Shown here: positions 24,864 to 32,167 of the stretch, one piece after another | Numbering within the stretch: position 1 is the first letter of the stretch | How the letters are laid out: each line of letters opens with the position of its first letter | Origin: Clostridiales bacterium | Lineage (GTDB): Bacteria > Bacillota > Clostridia > Lachnospirales > WQUN01 | Reading direction: 5' to 3' | Assembly (NCBI GenBank): GCA_031287685.1 | Contig: JAITSQ010000033.1 | Location: forward strand, 1-59,369 | DNA: 59,369 nucleotides | The notes under the pieces: model-generated | Told to the model about the DNA's origin: nothing | The model's input: only the letters and a program-made list of their open reading frames with translations | Databases searched by the model: none | Made by a program: the position numbers and the translations under genes

Positions 24864-26315
24864 GTGGGAACCGTTAAAAAGTTTTTCGGCGCTCTTGGGC
24901 TTGGTCTTGGGCTTGGGGATAAGAAGAAATTCAGATACGGCGCTTTTTCCGCGCTGGCGGCGGCGCTGTTCGTGGCTCTCCTGCTCGTCGTGAACCTTAT
25001 TGTGGCCTCGCTTAATCTGAAGTATGATTTGTCGGCGGACAAGAAGTTCTCGCTGTCCAAACAAAGTTTGGACATTTTGGCGGGGCTTGAGCGGCCCGTC
25101 ACCATTTACGCCCTTTGCCGAGAGGGTACGGACGACCTGCAGTACCGCTCGCTTCTGAAGGCGTATCCGGAGGCTTCCGGAAAAATCAGCCTTGTGTACC
25201 GGGACCCGGTGAAATTTCCGCAGTTTGCCGAGAAATTCAGGCAGAACGGCGAGGATATACCCATAGACAGCGTGATAGTCGAAAGCGGGGACAGATTCCG
25301 CGTAATAAAGGCCGACGACCTTGTGACTGTGGGATACGACTACTCCACCTATCAGCAGCGGCTTGAGAGCATAGACATAGAGCCGCAGGTCACGAACGCT
25401 TTGCGTTATGTCGAGGGGGAGGGGACGGTCGTGGTTTACGCCGTGACGGGGCACGACGAAATCCCCCTGACGGACGCGATTGCCAAGCAGGTTAAAATGG
25501 CGGGTTACGACGCGGCGGAGCTTGACCTGCTGAAAGAGGACGTGCCGGAGGACGCGGCGGCGCTCCTGCTGGCCGCCCCTTCGCGCGATTATACCGGGGA
25601 CGAGGCGCGCAAAGCGCGCGATTATTTGAAAAACGGCGGGAAGGCCCTGCTGACCGCTTCCTACACGCCGGAGAAAATGCCGAATTTTGAGGCGCTCCTT
25701 GAGGATTACGGCGTGTCCTTCGGCGCGGACATAGCCCTTGACGCCAACCCGCGCAACGCCGCGGGGGGCCAGCGGCAGATGCTCCTGCCGGATTACGCGG
25801 AGCACGAAATCACCCGGACGCTCCGGAACGGGAACGGGGTCGTTTGTCTGTACGGCTCGACGATTTTTGAAAGAACGGGGCTTGTGAAAAGCTCCGTCCT
25901 TATAGAGCCGCTGCTGACCACAAGCTCCGATTCCTACGCGAAGAATGTCCGCTCCGGCGCGCAGAGTCTGACCATAGAGCGCGAGGATGGGGATAAGGCC
26001 GGGCCGTTTGACGTCTCCGTCGCAATAACCGACGGGGATACAAAAATAGCGGCCATAGGCGCTATGACCGTGCTTGACGGCTCGCTCAACGCCTACGCGG
26101 CGGGGGGCAACGCCACGCTTATCGTGAACAGCCTGAACTGGCTCGCCGGGGCGGGGCAGGGCGTTTATATCCCGCCGAAATCCGCGGACAGCGGGCGGTA
26201 TGTGACTATTAACGACCTGGCGGGGCGCATTCTGGGGCTGTCGGCGGTGATTATACTGCCGCTGCTCATCCTCATTACGGGCGGGTGCGTCTGGGCGGGG
26301 AGGCGCGGCAGATGA
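24864..26315 (+). CDS. GldG-like ABC auxiliary protein
   Basis: A 483-residue membrane-anchored auxiliary component with an ABC_transp_aux-type domain. GTG 24864 follows GGAGG. A helix near 30-50 (ALAAALFVALLLVVNLIVA) is followed by KYDLSADKKFSLSKQSLDIL, split here as YDLSADKKFSLS and LDILAGLE, the family hallmark at the start of the extracellular domain. Then come VTIYALCREG, VVVYAVTGHDEIPL and a large external part with several small beta units. A C-terminal helix (SAVIILPLLILITGG) and a basic end complete the topology. It overlaps the next gene by 4 bp. Confidence 0.85.
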   Translation: MGTVKKFFGALGLGLGLGDKKKFRYGAFSALAAALFVALLLVVNLIVASLNLKYDLSADKKFSLSKQSLDILAGLERPVTIYALCREGTDDLQYRSLLKAYPEASGKISLVYRDPVKFPQFAEKFRQNGEDIPIDSVIVESGDRFRVIKADDLVTVGYDYSTYQQRLESIDIEPQVTNALRYVEGEGTVVVYAVTGHDEIPLTDAIAKQVKMAGYDAAELDLLKEDVPEDAAALLLAAPSRDYTGDEARKARDYLKNGGKALLTASYTPEKMPNFEALLEDYGVSFGADIALDANPRNAAGGQRQMLLPDYAEHEITRTLRNGNGVVCLYGSTIFERTGLVKSSVLIEPLLTTSSDSYAKNVRSGAQSLTIEREDGDKAGPFDVSVAITDGDTKIAAIGAMTVLDGSLNAYAAGGNATLIVNSLNWLAGAGQGVYIPPKSADSGRYVTINDLAGRILGLSAVIILPLLILITGGCVWAGRRGR

Positions 26316-27670
26316 AGCGTCAGCTTATAACGGTAATCGCGGGCGCGGTCCTGCTTGCGGGGTTACTCTGCCTTTATAAATTTATGCCAAAGCTCCCAAA
26401 GGCGGCGGACGCGGAGCCGCCGGCCGCGCCCTCCGCGCCGGCTTATCCGGTAGTCGCCCTCTTTGACCGGGACGAAAGCGCCCTGGAGCGCGTGACGCTC
26501 GTCAATAAAAACGGGGAGTTTAACCTTACGCCGTTTGAGGAGGGGGGCGGCATAAGCTGGTCCATCGAGGAGGCCGGGGAAGCGCCGCTTCCGCTCAACG
26601 CCTCTCTTGTCGGGGATACGGCGCGGGTAATGAAACGCCTGTCGATGCAGAAAGCGTCGGAAAACCCGGAAGCCGGCTATGATTACGGCTTCGAGGGCGC
26701 GGAGGGCGCGGAAGCCAAGGCGCTTTTCAAGGACGGAGAGGTTAAAACGCTCAAGATAGGCCGAAAGACGATTACCGGCGAGGAATATTACGCTAATCTC
26801 TCGGGAGACCCCGCTGTGTACTTGATGAATAGTTACGACGGAGACAAGCTGTTTTACGGCTGGAACGACTTCGCCGACAAAAGCCTGCCCTCCGTGGATT
26901 CGCAGAACCTTGACTATATTTACGTAGGGACGCCGGGCGCGGAGCTTGAGGCCGCGCGCGAGGACGGCGAGCTTGTTATGAAAAAACCGTGGGAGGGGCT
27001 TAGATTCAACAGCGCGGACTTTTCGCAAGCGATAAACTTCGCGGGAGCGCAGCTTGGCGACCTTGTGGAGCTTAACGCCGGGGATTTGGGGAAATACGGC
27101 TTTGACGGCGGCTACTCTAAAATTATTCTGCGCGACCCGGAGCGGGCGCTTAACCTGGCCGTCGGCGCGTCCGACGGGGAGGGGAATTTTTACGTCAAAA
27201 TCGGCGTGAACGACAACGTCTTCAAAATGGAGGAGGATTTTCTGGCGGGCCTGCCCCGGCTTGAGCCGTTCAAATACGTGGATACTTTCGTCGCGCCGGT
27301 TGTGATAGACGACGTGAGCGAAATAGACTTCGGCGCGCCGTCCCGCGCCGGGACGCGCGTTCGGCTCTCTCCGGCGGAGGTTGACGGGAAAGCCGCTGAC
27401 GAGGCCGAATTAAAGGCGTGGGCGCGGAAACTGGCGGATATCAGGGCGGAAGCGCCTCTGCCGGCGGGCGCCGCCGTCTCGGACGAACCCGCGCTTGCCG
27501 TGTCGTACACGACGAAGGGCGGCGAAATTACCACGGAATATAAGGAATACGAAGGGCAAGGCGGCGCTGAATTCTACGCGGTAAAAATCGCGGGGCGCGG
27601 CGCGGACTGGTTTGTCGTAAGCCGCGAAACCGTCGACGAAATTTTGGCGGCGGCGCCGAAACCGAAATAA
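26312..27670 (+). CDS. DUF4340 surface protein of the Gld-like transporter
   Basis: ATG 26312 overlaps the GldG stop (ATGA) and gives 452 residues. The N-terminal helix LITVIAGAVLLAGLLCLYKF (about 4-23) anchors the protein, and the rest is a large external domain of DUF4340 type, with repeated beta units such as LKIGRKTITGEEYYANL and VYLMNSYDG, and YIYVGTPGAELEAARED. The protein is acidic. DUF4340 genes regularly close gldA-gldF-gldG clusters, which supports the call; its job is unknown. Confidence 0.8.
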   Translation: MKRQLITVIAGAVLLAGLLCLYKFMPKLPKAADAEPPAAPSAPAYPVVALFDRDESALERVTLVNKNGEFNLTPFEEGGGISWSIEEAGEAPLPLNASLVGDTARVMKRLSMQKASENPEAGYDYGFEGAEGAEAKALFKDGEVKTLKIGRKTITGEEYYANLSGDPAVYLMNSYDGDKLFYGWNDFADKSLPSVDSQNLDYIYVGTPGAELEAAREDGELVMKKPWEGLRFNSADFSQAINFAGAQLGDLVELNAGDLGKYGFDGGYSKIILRDPERALNLAVGASDGEGNFYVKIGVNDNVFKMEEDFLAGLPRLEPFKYVDTFVAPVVIDDVSEIDFGAPSRAGTRVRLSPAEVDGKAADEAELKAWARKLADIRAEAPLPAGAAVSDEPALAVSYTTKGGEITTEYKEYEGQGGAEFYAVKIAGRGADWFVVSRETVDEILAAAPKPK

Positions 27671-27773
27671 GCAAGCCCGTCAAACCTGGAATTGCTCTAA
27701 CGTCCTTGTTTGTCAAGGTAATAATCCCATTGACTTTCGAAGATGGGGGTGGTAAAACAAAAAGATTCTACTT

Positions 27774-27843
27774 CGCAAAAATTAAAAACAACGGAGTTTA
27801 GGACACGACGCAAAAATTAAAAACAACGGAGTTTAGGACACGA
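27774..27843 (+). repeat. 35-bp tandem repeat, two exact copies
   Basis: Copies at 27774-27808 and 27809-27843 are identical; each contains CAAAAATTAAAAACAACG and GAGTTTAGGACACGA. The repeat is AT-rich and foreign to the local composition. The second copy ends eight bases before the ATG of the lipoprotein gene, so it may supply its upstream control region. There are only two copies and no spacers, so it is not a CRISPR array. Confidence 0.9.
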
Positions 27844-27851
27844 CCAAAATA

Positions 27852-28256
27852 ATGAAAGAACGGGAGTATTATACTGAGCGAAACAGGAAATCCGAAACGG
27901 GGGCGAATAAATATGGACTCCGCAAAAGCGGCGCGGGAATTCCCGTTGCTTGCGCCGTCGGCTTGTTGCTTGCCGCGATAGGTTTTAGCGGGTGCGCCTC
28001 GAAAACTCCTTCGGGGGAAACTACGGAGCCGACGCAAACGGCGGCGAGCGCCGCTGAAACGACAGAGGAGTCCGCGGAATTAACACAAGCGCCCGCAAGC
28101 CCAGGCGAGAAAACACAGGTTGAGAATGTAGCTTACAGAGCAGGCGCTTATACAGGCGATTGGCAGGACGAGGCGCCAAACGGGCAGAGAACGTACGCAT
28201 ACTCTGACGGCCGTACAGAAGCCGGAACATGGAAAGACGGCAAATTTATCGATTGA
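27852..28256 (+). CDS. Small lipoprotein with MORN-like motif
   Basis: A 134-residue probable lipoprotein. After a polar 30-residue lead comes a hydrophobic stretch GIPVACAVGLLLAAIGFSGC, ending in a lipobox-like FSGC with the Cys near 49. A Thr/Glu/Ala-rich linker (about 50-95) follows. The last 35 residues, AYTGDWQDEAPNGQRTYAY then GRTEAGTWKDGKF, fit one and a half MORN repeats, often used to contact membranes or partner proteins. The ribosome site is weak. The AT-rich, low-complexity character and the adjacent tandem repeat suggest recent acquisition. Function unknown. Confidence 0.65.
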   Translation: MKEREYYTERNRKSETGANKYGLRKSGAGIPVACAVGLLLAAIGFSGCASKTPSGETTEPTQTAASAAETTEESAELTQAPASPGEKTQVENVAYRAGAYTGDWQDEAPNGQRTYAYSDGRTEAGTWKDGKFID

Positions 28257-28344
28257 CCCTGCGCCTGTTGAATCGGCGGCCTATTACGCGTTAATCCCGG
28301 CATTAGAAAAAGCGTTTGAAAAACGGAAGAAAGAATGGAATTTT

Positions 28345-28842
28345 ATGGAAATTATGGATATTCGCGTGGGAAACGGAATCGACGTACACAGATTGGTGAG
28401 CGGGCGTAAACTAATATTAGGCGGCGTGGAAATTTCACACAAGATGGGCCTTGAGGGTCACTCTGACGCGGACGTTCTCCTTCACGCGGTTATTGACGCG
28501 CTTCTCGGCGCGGCAAAACTTGGAGATATAGGCGTGCTTTTCCCGCCCTCGGACGCGTCTTACAAAGACGCGGATAGCCTGAAGCTCCTTGGGCGGGTTA
28601 TGGCTTTGGTCAAAGCTAAAGGATTTTGCGTCGGTAACGTGGATTGCGTAATCATAGCCCAGGAACCGAAACTTCGTCCGTATATAGCCTTGATGGAGGA
28701 AAATCTGGCCGAAACACTTGGAATTGAGCCGGACCGCGTTTCCGTCAAGGCGACGACCGAAGAAGGATTGGGCTACACCGGCAGAAGGGCGGGCATACGC
28801 GCCCACGCGGTTTGTTTGGTGTACGGGCGGACGGAGCCTTGA
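28345..28842 (+). CDS. ispF: 2-C-methyl-D-erythritol 2,4-cyclodiphosphate synthase
   Basis: IspF forms the cyclic diphosphate intermediate of the non-mevalonate isoprenoid pathway. The 165 residues show NGIDVHRLVSGRKLILGG (about 9-26) with the zinc Asp and His, LEGHSDADVLLHAVIDALLG (about 37-56) with the third ligand, DIGVLFPPSDASYKDADS and ATTEEGLGYTGRRAGI near the end. ATG 28345 and ATG 28354 are both possible; neither has a strong site. ispD is not adjacent, unlike in many bacteria. Confidence 0.95.
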   Translation: MEIMDIRVGNGIDVHRLVSGRKLILGGVEISHKMGLEGHSDADVLLHAVIDALLGAAKLGDIGVLFPPSDASYKDADSLKLLGRVMALVKAKGFCVGNVDCVIIAQEPKLRPYIALMEENLAETLGIEPDRVSVKATTEEGLGYTGRRAGIRAHAVCLVYGRTEP

Positions 28843-28885
28843 CGAGCTGAAAAAACACGCTCTAATAATTTTGTAAAATTTTCTG

Positions 28886-28914
28886 TTGACAAGAGGGTTA
28901 GTTTATGCTAACAT
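28886..28914 (+). promoter_or_regulatory. feo operon promoter
   Basis: TTGACA (28886-28891), 17 bp, TAACAT (28909-28914). The first operator palindrome lies over the spacer and -10 box, and the second just downstream, so a bound repressor would block polymerase. Confidence 0.7.
28897..28912. promoter_or_regulatory. feo operator 1
   Basis: GTTAGTTTATGCTAAC, a 16-bp palindrome with half-sites GTTAG/CTAAC. It resembles metal-repressor (DtxR/MntR-type) boxes in layout. It overlaps the promoter. Confidence 0.65.
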
Positions 28915-28918
28915 TATA

Positions 28919-28934
28919 GTTAGTTAAAACTAAC
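28919..28934. promoter_or_regulatory. feo operator 2
   Basis: GTTAGTTAAAACTAAC, a perfect palindrome 22 bp (two helical turns) from operator 1, measured start to start, which suggests cooperative binding on the same face of the DNA. Confidence 0.65.
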
Positions 28935-28974
28935 GGAATAATATTTACACCAAATCAGCCGGGGAGGAATGTTT

Positions 28975-29184
28975 ATGCCGCTTGCTATGGTAAGGCCGGG
29001 GCAGTCAGCGAACATTAAGAGAGTCACGGGAAAAGAGGAGGTTAAACGTCATCTGGAAAATCTTGGCTTCGTGGAGGGGCAGAGCGTCAGCGTCGTTTCG
29101 GAGCTTTCGGGAAATTTAATTATAAACGTAAAAGGGAGCCGCGTGGCTTTAGATAAGAACATGGCTTCGCGCATAATTATGTAA
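28975..29184 (+). CDS. feoA: FeoA domain protein (first copy)
   Basis: FeoA is a small cytoplasmic SH3-like protein that assists the ferrous iron transporter FeoB. ATG 28975 is chosen because GGGGAGG (28961-28967) is seven bases before it; ATG 28969 would leave only one base. This gives 69 residues: PLAMVRPGQSANIKRVTG, then HLENLGFVEGQSVSVV and NLIINVKGSRVALDKNMASRI, all standard FeoA features. A second feoA follows 19 bp later. Confidence 0.92.
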   Translation: MPLAMVRPGQSANIKRVTGKEEVKRHLENLGFVEGQSVSVVSELSGNLIINVKGSRVALDKNMASRIIM

Positions 29185-29203
29185 TGTGTAAGGAGACGGG
29201 CGT

Positions 29204-29434
29204 ATGACCTTAAACGACGCGCCGCTCGGGAAGGCCCTGACCGTCCTGAAACTTTCGGGAGACGGGCCGCTCAAGCGGCGGATTATGGATATGGGCATAA
29301 CCAAGGGCGCGGAGATAACCGTGCGCAAGGCCGCTCCGCTGGGCGACCCGATAGAGGTCACCGTGCGCGGGTACGAGCTTAGCCTGCGGAGGGCCGACGC
29401 GGCGAATATTGAAGTGTCGGAAAAGCCGGAGTAA
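29204..29434 (+). CDS. feoA: FeoA domain protein (second copy)
   Basis: A 76-residue FeoA: LNDAPLGKALTVLKL at the start, then RIMDMGITKGAEITV and APLGDPIEVTVRGYELSLR, which is the canonical FeoA end. It is more typical than the first copy. ATG follows AAGGAG. Two successive FeoA genes before FeoB are common in Clostridia and may form a heteromer on FeoB. Confidence 0.93.
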   Translation: MTLNDAPLGKALTVLKLSGDGPLKRRIMDMGITKGAEITVRKAAPLGDPIEVTVRGYELSLRRADAANIEVSEKPE

Positions 29435-29464
29435 AAAACCGGATAAAAAATTCTTTACGTATGA

Positions 29465-29480
29465 GTTAGTCTAAACTAAC
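29465..29480. promoter_or_regulatory. feo operator 3, upstream of feoB
   Basis: GTTAGTCTAAACTAAC, the same palindrome as at 28897 and 28919, placed directly before the feoB ribosome site. It could control an internal start or act as a roadblock. Confidence 0.6.
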
Positions 29481-29496
29481 ACGGAGGTTGATTACG

Positions 29497-31488
29497 TTGG
29501 AGGCGAAAATCGCGCTTGCGGGAAACCCGAACAGCGGCAAAACGACTGTTTTTAACGCGCTCACGGGGGGCCGCGGCCACGTGGGCAACTGGCCGGGCGT
29601 TACGGTCGAAAAAAAGGACGGCGCGGTCAAGGGGCATCCCGGCATAATCATCGAGGATTTGCCCGGAATATATTCCCTTTCGCCGTACACGCCGGAGGAA
29701 ATAGTTTCAAGAGGATACCTCATAAACGAAAAGCCGGACGTTATAATAAACATAGTGGACGCCTCGAACCTTGAGCGCAATTTATATCTGACGACGCAGC
29801 TCGCGGAAATCGGGATTCCTATGGTGATTGCGCTGAACATGACGGACGTGGTGGAAAAAACCGGCGACGTCATCGACTACGGAAAGCTGTCGGAGGAACT
29901 CGGCGCGCCCGTTTTCGGAATCTGCGCCGTGAACGGGCGGGATTTGAGGCTTGCCCTGCTCGCCGACAAGGCGATTGAGATGAAAGGCAAAAATCCGCCG
30001 AAAGCGGAGGGGTGTTTTTCCGAAAAAACCGAAGCCGCTCTGAGAAAAATTATGGACTTGGCCGCGAAAGCGGGGATTGCCGAGAGTCCGCGGTTTTACG
30101 CCGTGAAACTGTTCGAGCGCGACAAGGAAATAAAGCTCAGCCTCCCGCCGGAGGTTTCCGAAGAAATCGAAAAAATTATACAGGCTTGTGAGAAAGAGCT
30201 TGACGACGACTCCGAGAGCATAATCACGGTCGAGCGATACGACAGAATCGCCGAAATAATGAAAAAATGCGTGAAACTGAACGACGCGGGCGGGCTGTCC
30301 GCGTCCGACAAAATCGACCGCGTGGTGACGCACAGGGTGCTGGCTCTGCCGATTTTCGCGCTCGTGATGTTTTTTGTGTACTTCGTCTCAATAAGCGCGG
30401 TAGGGGCGTGGCTGACGGACTGGGTGAACGACAGCCTTTTCGGGGAAATAATCCCGGGGGCGGTTTCCGGTTTCTTGGCTTCGGTAAATACGGCGGAGTG
30501 GCTGAACTCCCTGATTCTGGACGGGATTGTAGCTGGAGTGGGCGCTGTGCTGGGGTTCCTGCCGCAGATGTTCGTGCTTTTCTTTTGCCTGGCGGCGCTT
30601 GAGGACTGCGGGTATATGGCGCGGATAGCTTTTATAATGGACAGGATTTTCCGAAAATTCGGCCTTTCGGGCAAATCCTTCATACCTATGCTCGTGGGGA
30701 CGGGCTGCGGCGTGCCGGGGATTATGGCCTCCCGGACAATTGAATCTCCCGCCGACCGCCGGATGACCATAACTACGACCACTTTTATGCCCTGCAGCGC
30801 GAAGCTGCCTATAATCGCGCTGATTTCCGGCGCTTTCTTCGGCGATTCGGCTTTGGTGCCTTCGTCGGCGTATTTCCTCGGGGTGGCTTCCATAATAATT
30901 TCGGGCGTGGCGCTGAAGCAAACGCGGCTTTTCGCGGGGGAGGCCTCGCCGTTTATAATGGAGCTTCCCGCGTATCATATGCCGAGAATCGGCGGCGCCC
31001 TGCGCGTGGCGGGGGAGCGGGCGGTTTCCTTTGCCAAACGCGCGGGGACTTTTATAACGCTCGCCACGGTAATAGTGTGGTTTTTGAGCGGCTATGGCTT
31101 TGACTTAAAGCCGGCTGAGGTGGATTCCTCCATACTGGCGTTTATAGGCCGGGGGGCCGCTCCGCTTTTCCGCCCGGCGGGCTTCGGGAGCTGGCAGGCG
31201 GTCGTGGCGTCGATTACGGGCCTTATGGCCAAAGAAAACGTCGTGGGCACAATGGGCGTCCTCTACCCGGGGGATTCGTTAGCGTCGGCGATGACGCCGC
31301 GCGCGGCCTACGCCTTTTTGGTCTTTAACCTGCTCTGCGCGCCCTGCGTGGCGGCGATGAGCGCGATTGCCAAGGAAATGAACTCAAAAAAATGGACGGC
31401 CTTTGCCATAGGCTATCAGTGCGCGTTCGCCTACGCGGCGGCGGTCATAGTCTACAGGCTTGGCGCGATCTTCGGAGGAGGTATTTAA
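29497..31488 (+). CDS. feoB: Ferrous iron transporter FeoB
   Basis: FeoB imports Fe2+ through the membrane. TTG 29497, nine bases after GGAGG, is preferred over TTG 29488, which touches the site; it gives 663 residues. The N-terminal GTPase shows G1 GNPNSGKT (9-16), G2 GNWPGVTVE, G3 DLPGIYSLSP and G4 NMTD. A GDI-like helical region follows, then two Gate domains with MLVGTGCGVPGIMASRTI and FMPCSAKLPI, where the conserved Cys residues lie in the pore. About eight to ten membrane helices are visible. It is in an iron-repressed operon with two feoA genes and a Cys-rich partner. Confidence 0.97.
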   Translation: MEAKIALAGNPNSGKTTVFNALTGGRGHVGNWPGVTVEKKDGAVKGHPGIIIEDLPGIYSLSPYTPEEIVSRGYLINEKPDVIINIVDASNLERNLYLTTQLAEIGIPMVIALNMTDVVEKTGDVIDYGKLSEELGAPVFGICAVNGRDLRLALLADKAIEMKGKNPPKAEGCFSEKTEAALRKIMDLAAKAGIAESPRFYAVKLFERDKEIKLSLPPEVSEEIEKIIQACEKELDDDSESIITVERYDRIAEIMKKCVKLNDAGGLSASDKIDRVVTHRVLALPIFALVMFFVYFVSISAVGAWLTDWVNDSLFGEIIPGAVSGFLASVNTAEWLNSLILDGIVAGVGAVLGFLPQMFVLFFCLAALEDCGYMARIAFIMDRIFRKFGLSGKSFIPMLVGTGCGVPGIMASRTIESPADRRMTITTTTFMPCSAKLPIIALISGAFFGDSALVPSSAYFLGVASIIISGVALKQTRLFAGEASPFIMELPAYHMPRIGGALRVAGERAVSFAKRAGTFITLATVIVWFLSGYGFDLKPAEVDSSILAFIGRGAAPLFRPAGFGSWQAVVASITGLMAKENVVGTMGVLYPGDSLASAMTPRAAYAFLVFNLLCAPCVAAMSAIAKEMNSKKWTAFAIGYQCAFAYAAAVIVYRLGAIFGGGI

Positions 31489-31632
31489 ATGTCAACGGTA
31501 ATTATCGGAGGGCTGCTTGCCGCGTATTTGGTTTTCGTGGCGGCAAAGGCCCTGAAGGCCGCCCGGAAGGGCAAATCCTGCCGCGCCGGGGCTTGTTCGC
31601 GCTGCGAATCTTGCGGGAAATATTTAACTTGA
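31489..31632 (+). CDS. FeoB-associated Cys-rich membrane protein
   Basis: A 47-residue protein with ATG directly after the feoB stop. One membrane helix (VIIGGLLAAYLVFVAAKAL, about 4-22) is followed by a basic stretch and four cysteines: KSCRAGACSRCESCGKY. This matches the small FeoB-associated Cys-rich family, found right after feoB in Bacillota. The Cys cluster may bind iron or pass it to cytoplasmic carriers, though this is not established. Confidence 0.88.
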   Translation: MSTVIIGGLLAAYLVFVAAKALKAARKGKSCRAGACSRCESCGKYLT

Positions 31633-31734
31633 CGGCAATAGCTGAAATCGGCGCTGATATGTCGGCTCCGTGTTTGAAACGGCGAAGCCTCTCGCGGTTT
31701 GGGCTGGCGGCACGCCTCGAAACAATGTTAGGGC

Positions 31735-31865
31735 GTGTTGACACAAAGCTGTTACGTGTCTTTACGGCTGCTCGGTGTTTTCATTTGTCTAAGACAGGCT
31801 TAGACAAATGAAAGCCCCCTTCTTGATTATTCCGAGCTTCTTCGCAAATCCGCGCAGCATAGGCG
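31735..31865. mobile_element. Decayed MITE copy with hairpin
   Basis: The left end GGCGTGTTGACACAAA (31735-31750), preceded by TTAG, and the following 30 bases (GCTGTTACGTGTCTTT then CGGCTGCTCGG) match the element at 19842 almost exactly. The centre is a different 15-bp stem (31779-31793 with 31799-31813, core TTTGTCTAAG) followed by AAAGCCCCCTTCTTG. The distal part still shares AAATCCGCGC with the intact copy, but the right terminal repeat is gone. Confidence 0.75.
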
Positions 31866-32016
31866 CGCCGCCAAATCTTATCAAACGCGCGTGGGCGACG
31901 GCTTTTCAAAATCAGCTGATCTAAAAATTATACATAATTATACCACGCTTTTTAGGCGTTATCAGTATATTTTCCGCGACAATTCCTAATTTCTTCAAGC
32001 GGCTAATTTAGGCGGC

Positions 32017-32037
32017 GGGGGCTTTGGTTTGTCTAAA
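32017..32037. repeat. Half copy of the variable-stem hairpin
   Basis: GGGGGCTTTGG followed by TTTGTCTAAA is the reverse-oriented flank plus one arm of the family. The matching second arm is missing: the sequence continues TCTTTTTCCGCG. Confidence 0.6.
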
Positions 32038-32167
32038 TCTTTTTCCGCGTTTCTTGCTAAACTGGAGCGGAAAGTCGCGGGCTTCAGCGCGTTTCCGGCT
32101 CCGGTTCCGCTTATATAAAACGGAAGCGTTTTATTTGGTACAGGCCCAAGCTCAATCCAAGCCCGGG

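Larger units (their letters stand above)
31633..32167. other. Repeat-rich gap between feo and mgtA
   Basis: No gene is supported in these 535 bases. They hold a decayed MITE with a variable-stem hairpin (31735-31865), an AT-rich centre (about 31920-32000), a half hairpin (32017-32037), and a small hairpin near 32105-32125 that shares its sequence with the one after purD. The feo operon and mgtA point towards each other here, but I see no convincing T-tract terminator. Confidence 0.6.

Noticed and set aside
27774..27843. CRISPR array
   Set aside because: There are two directly abutting 35-bp copies without spacers and no cas genes.
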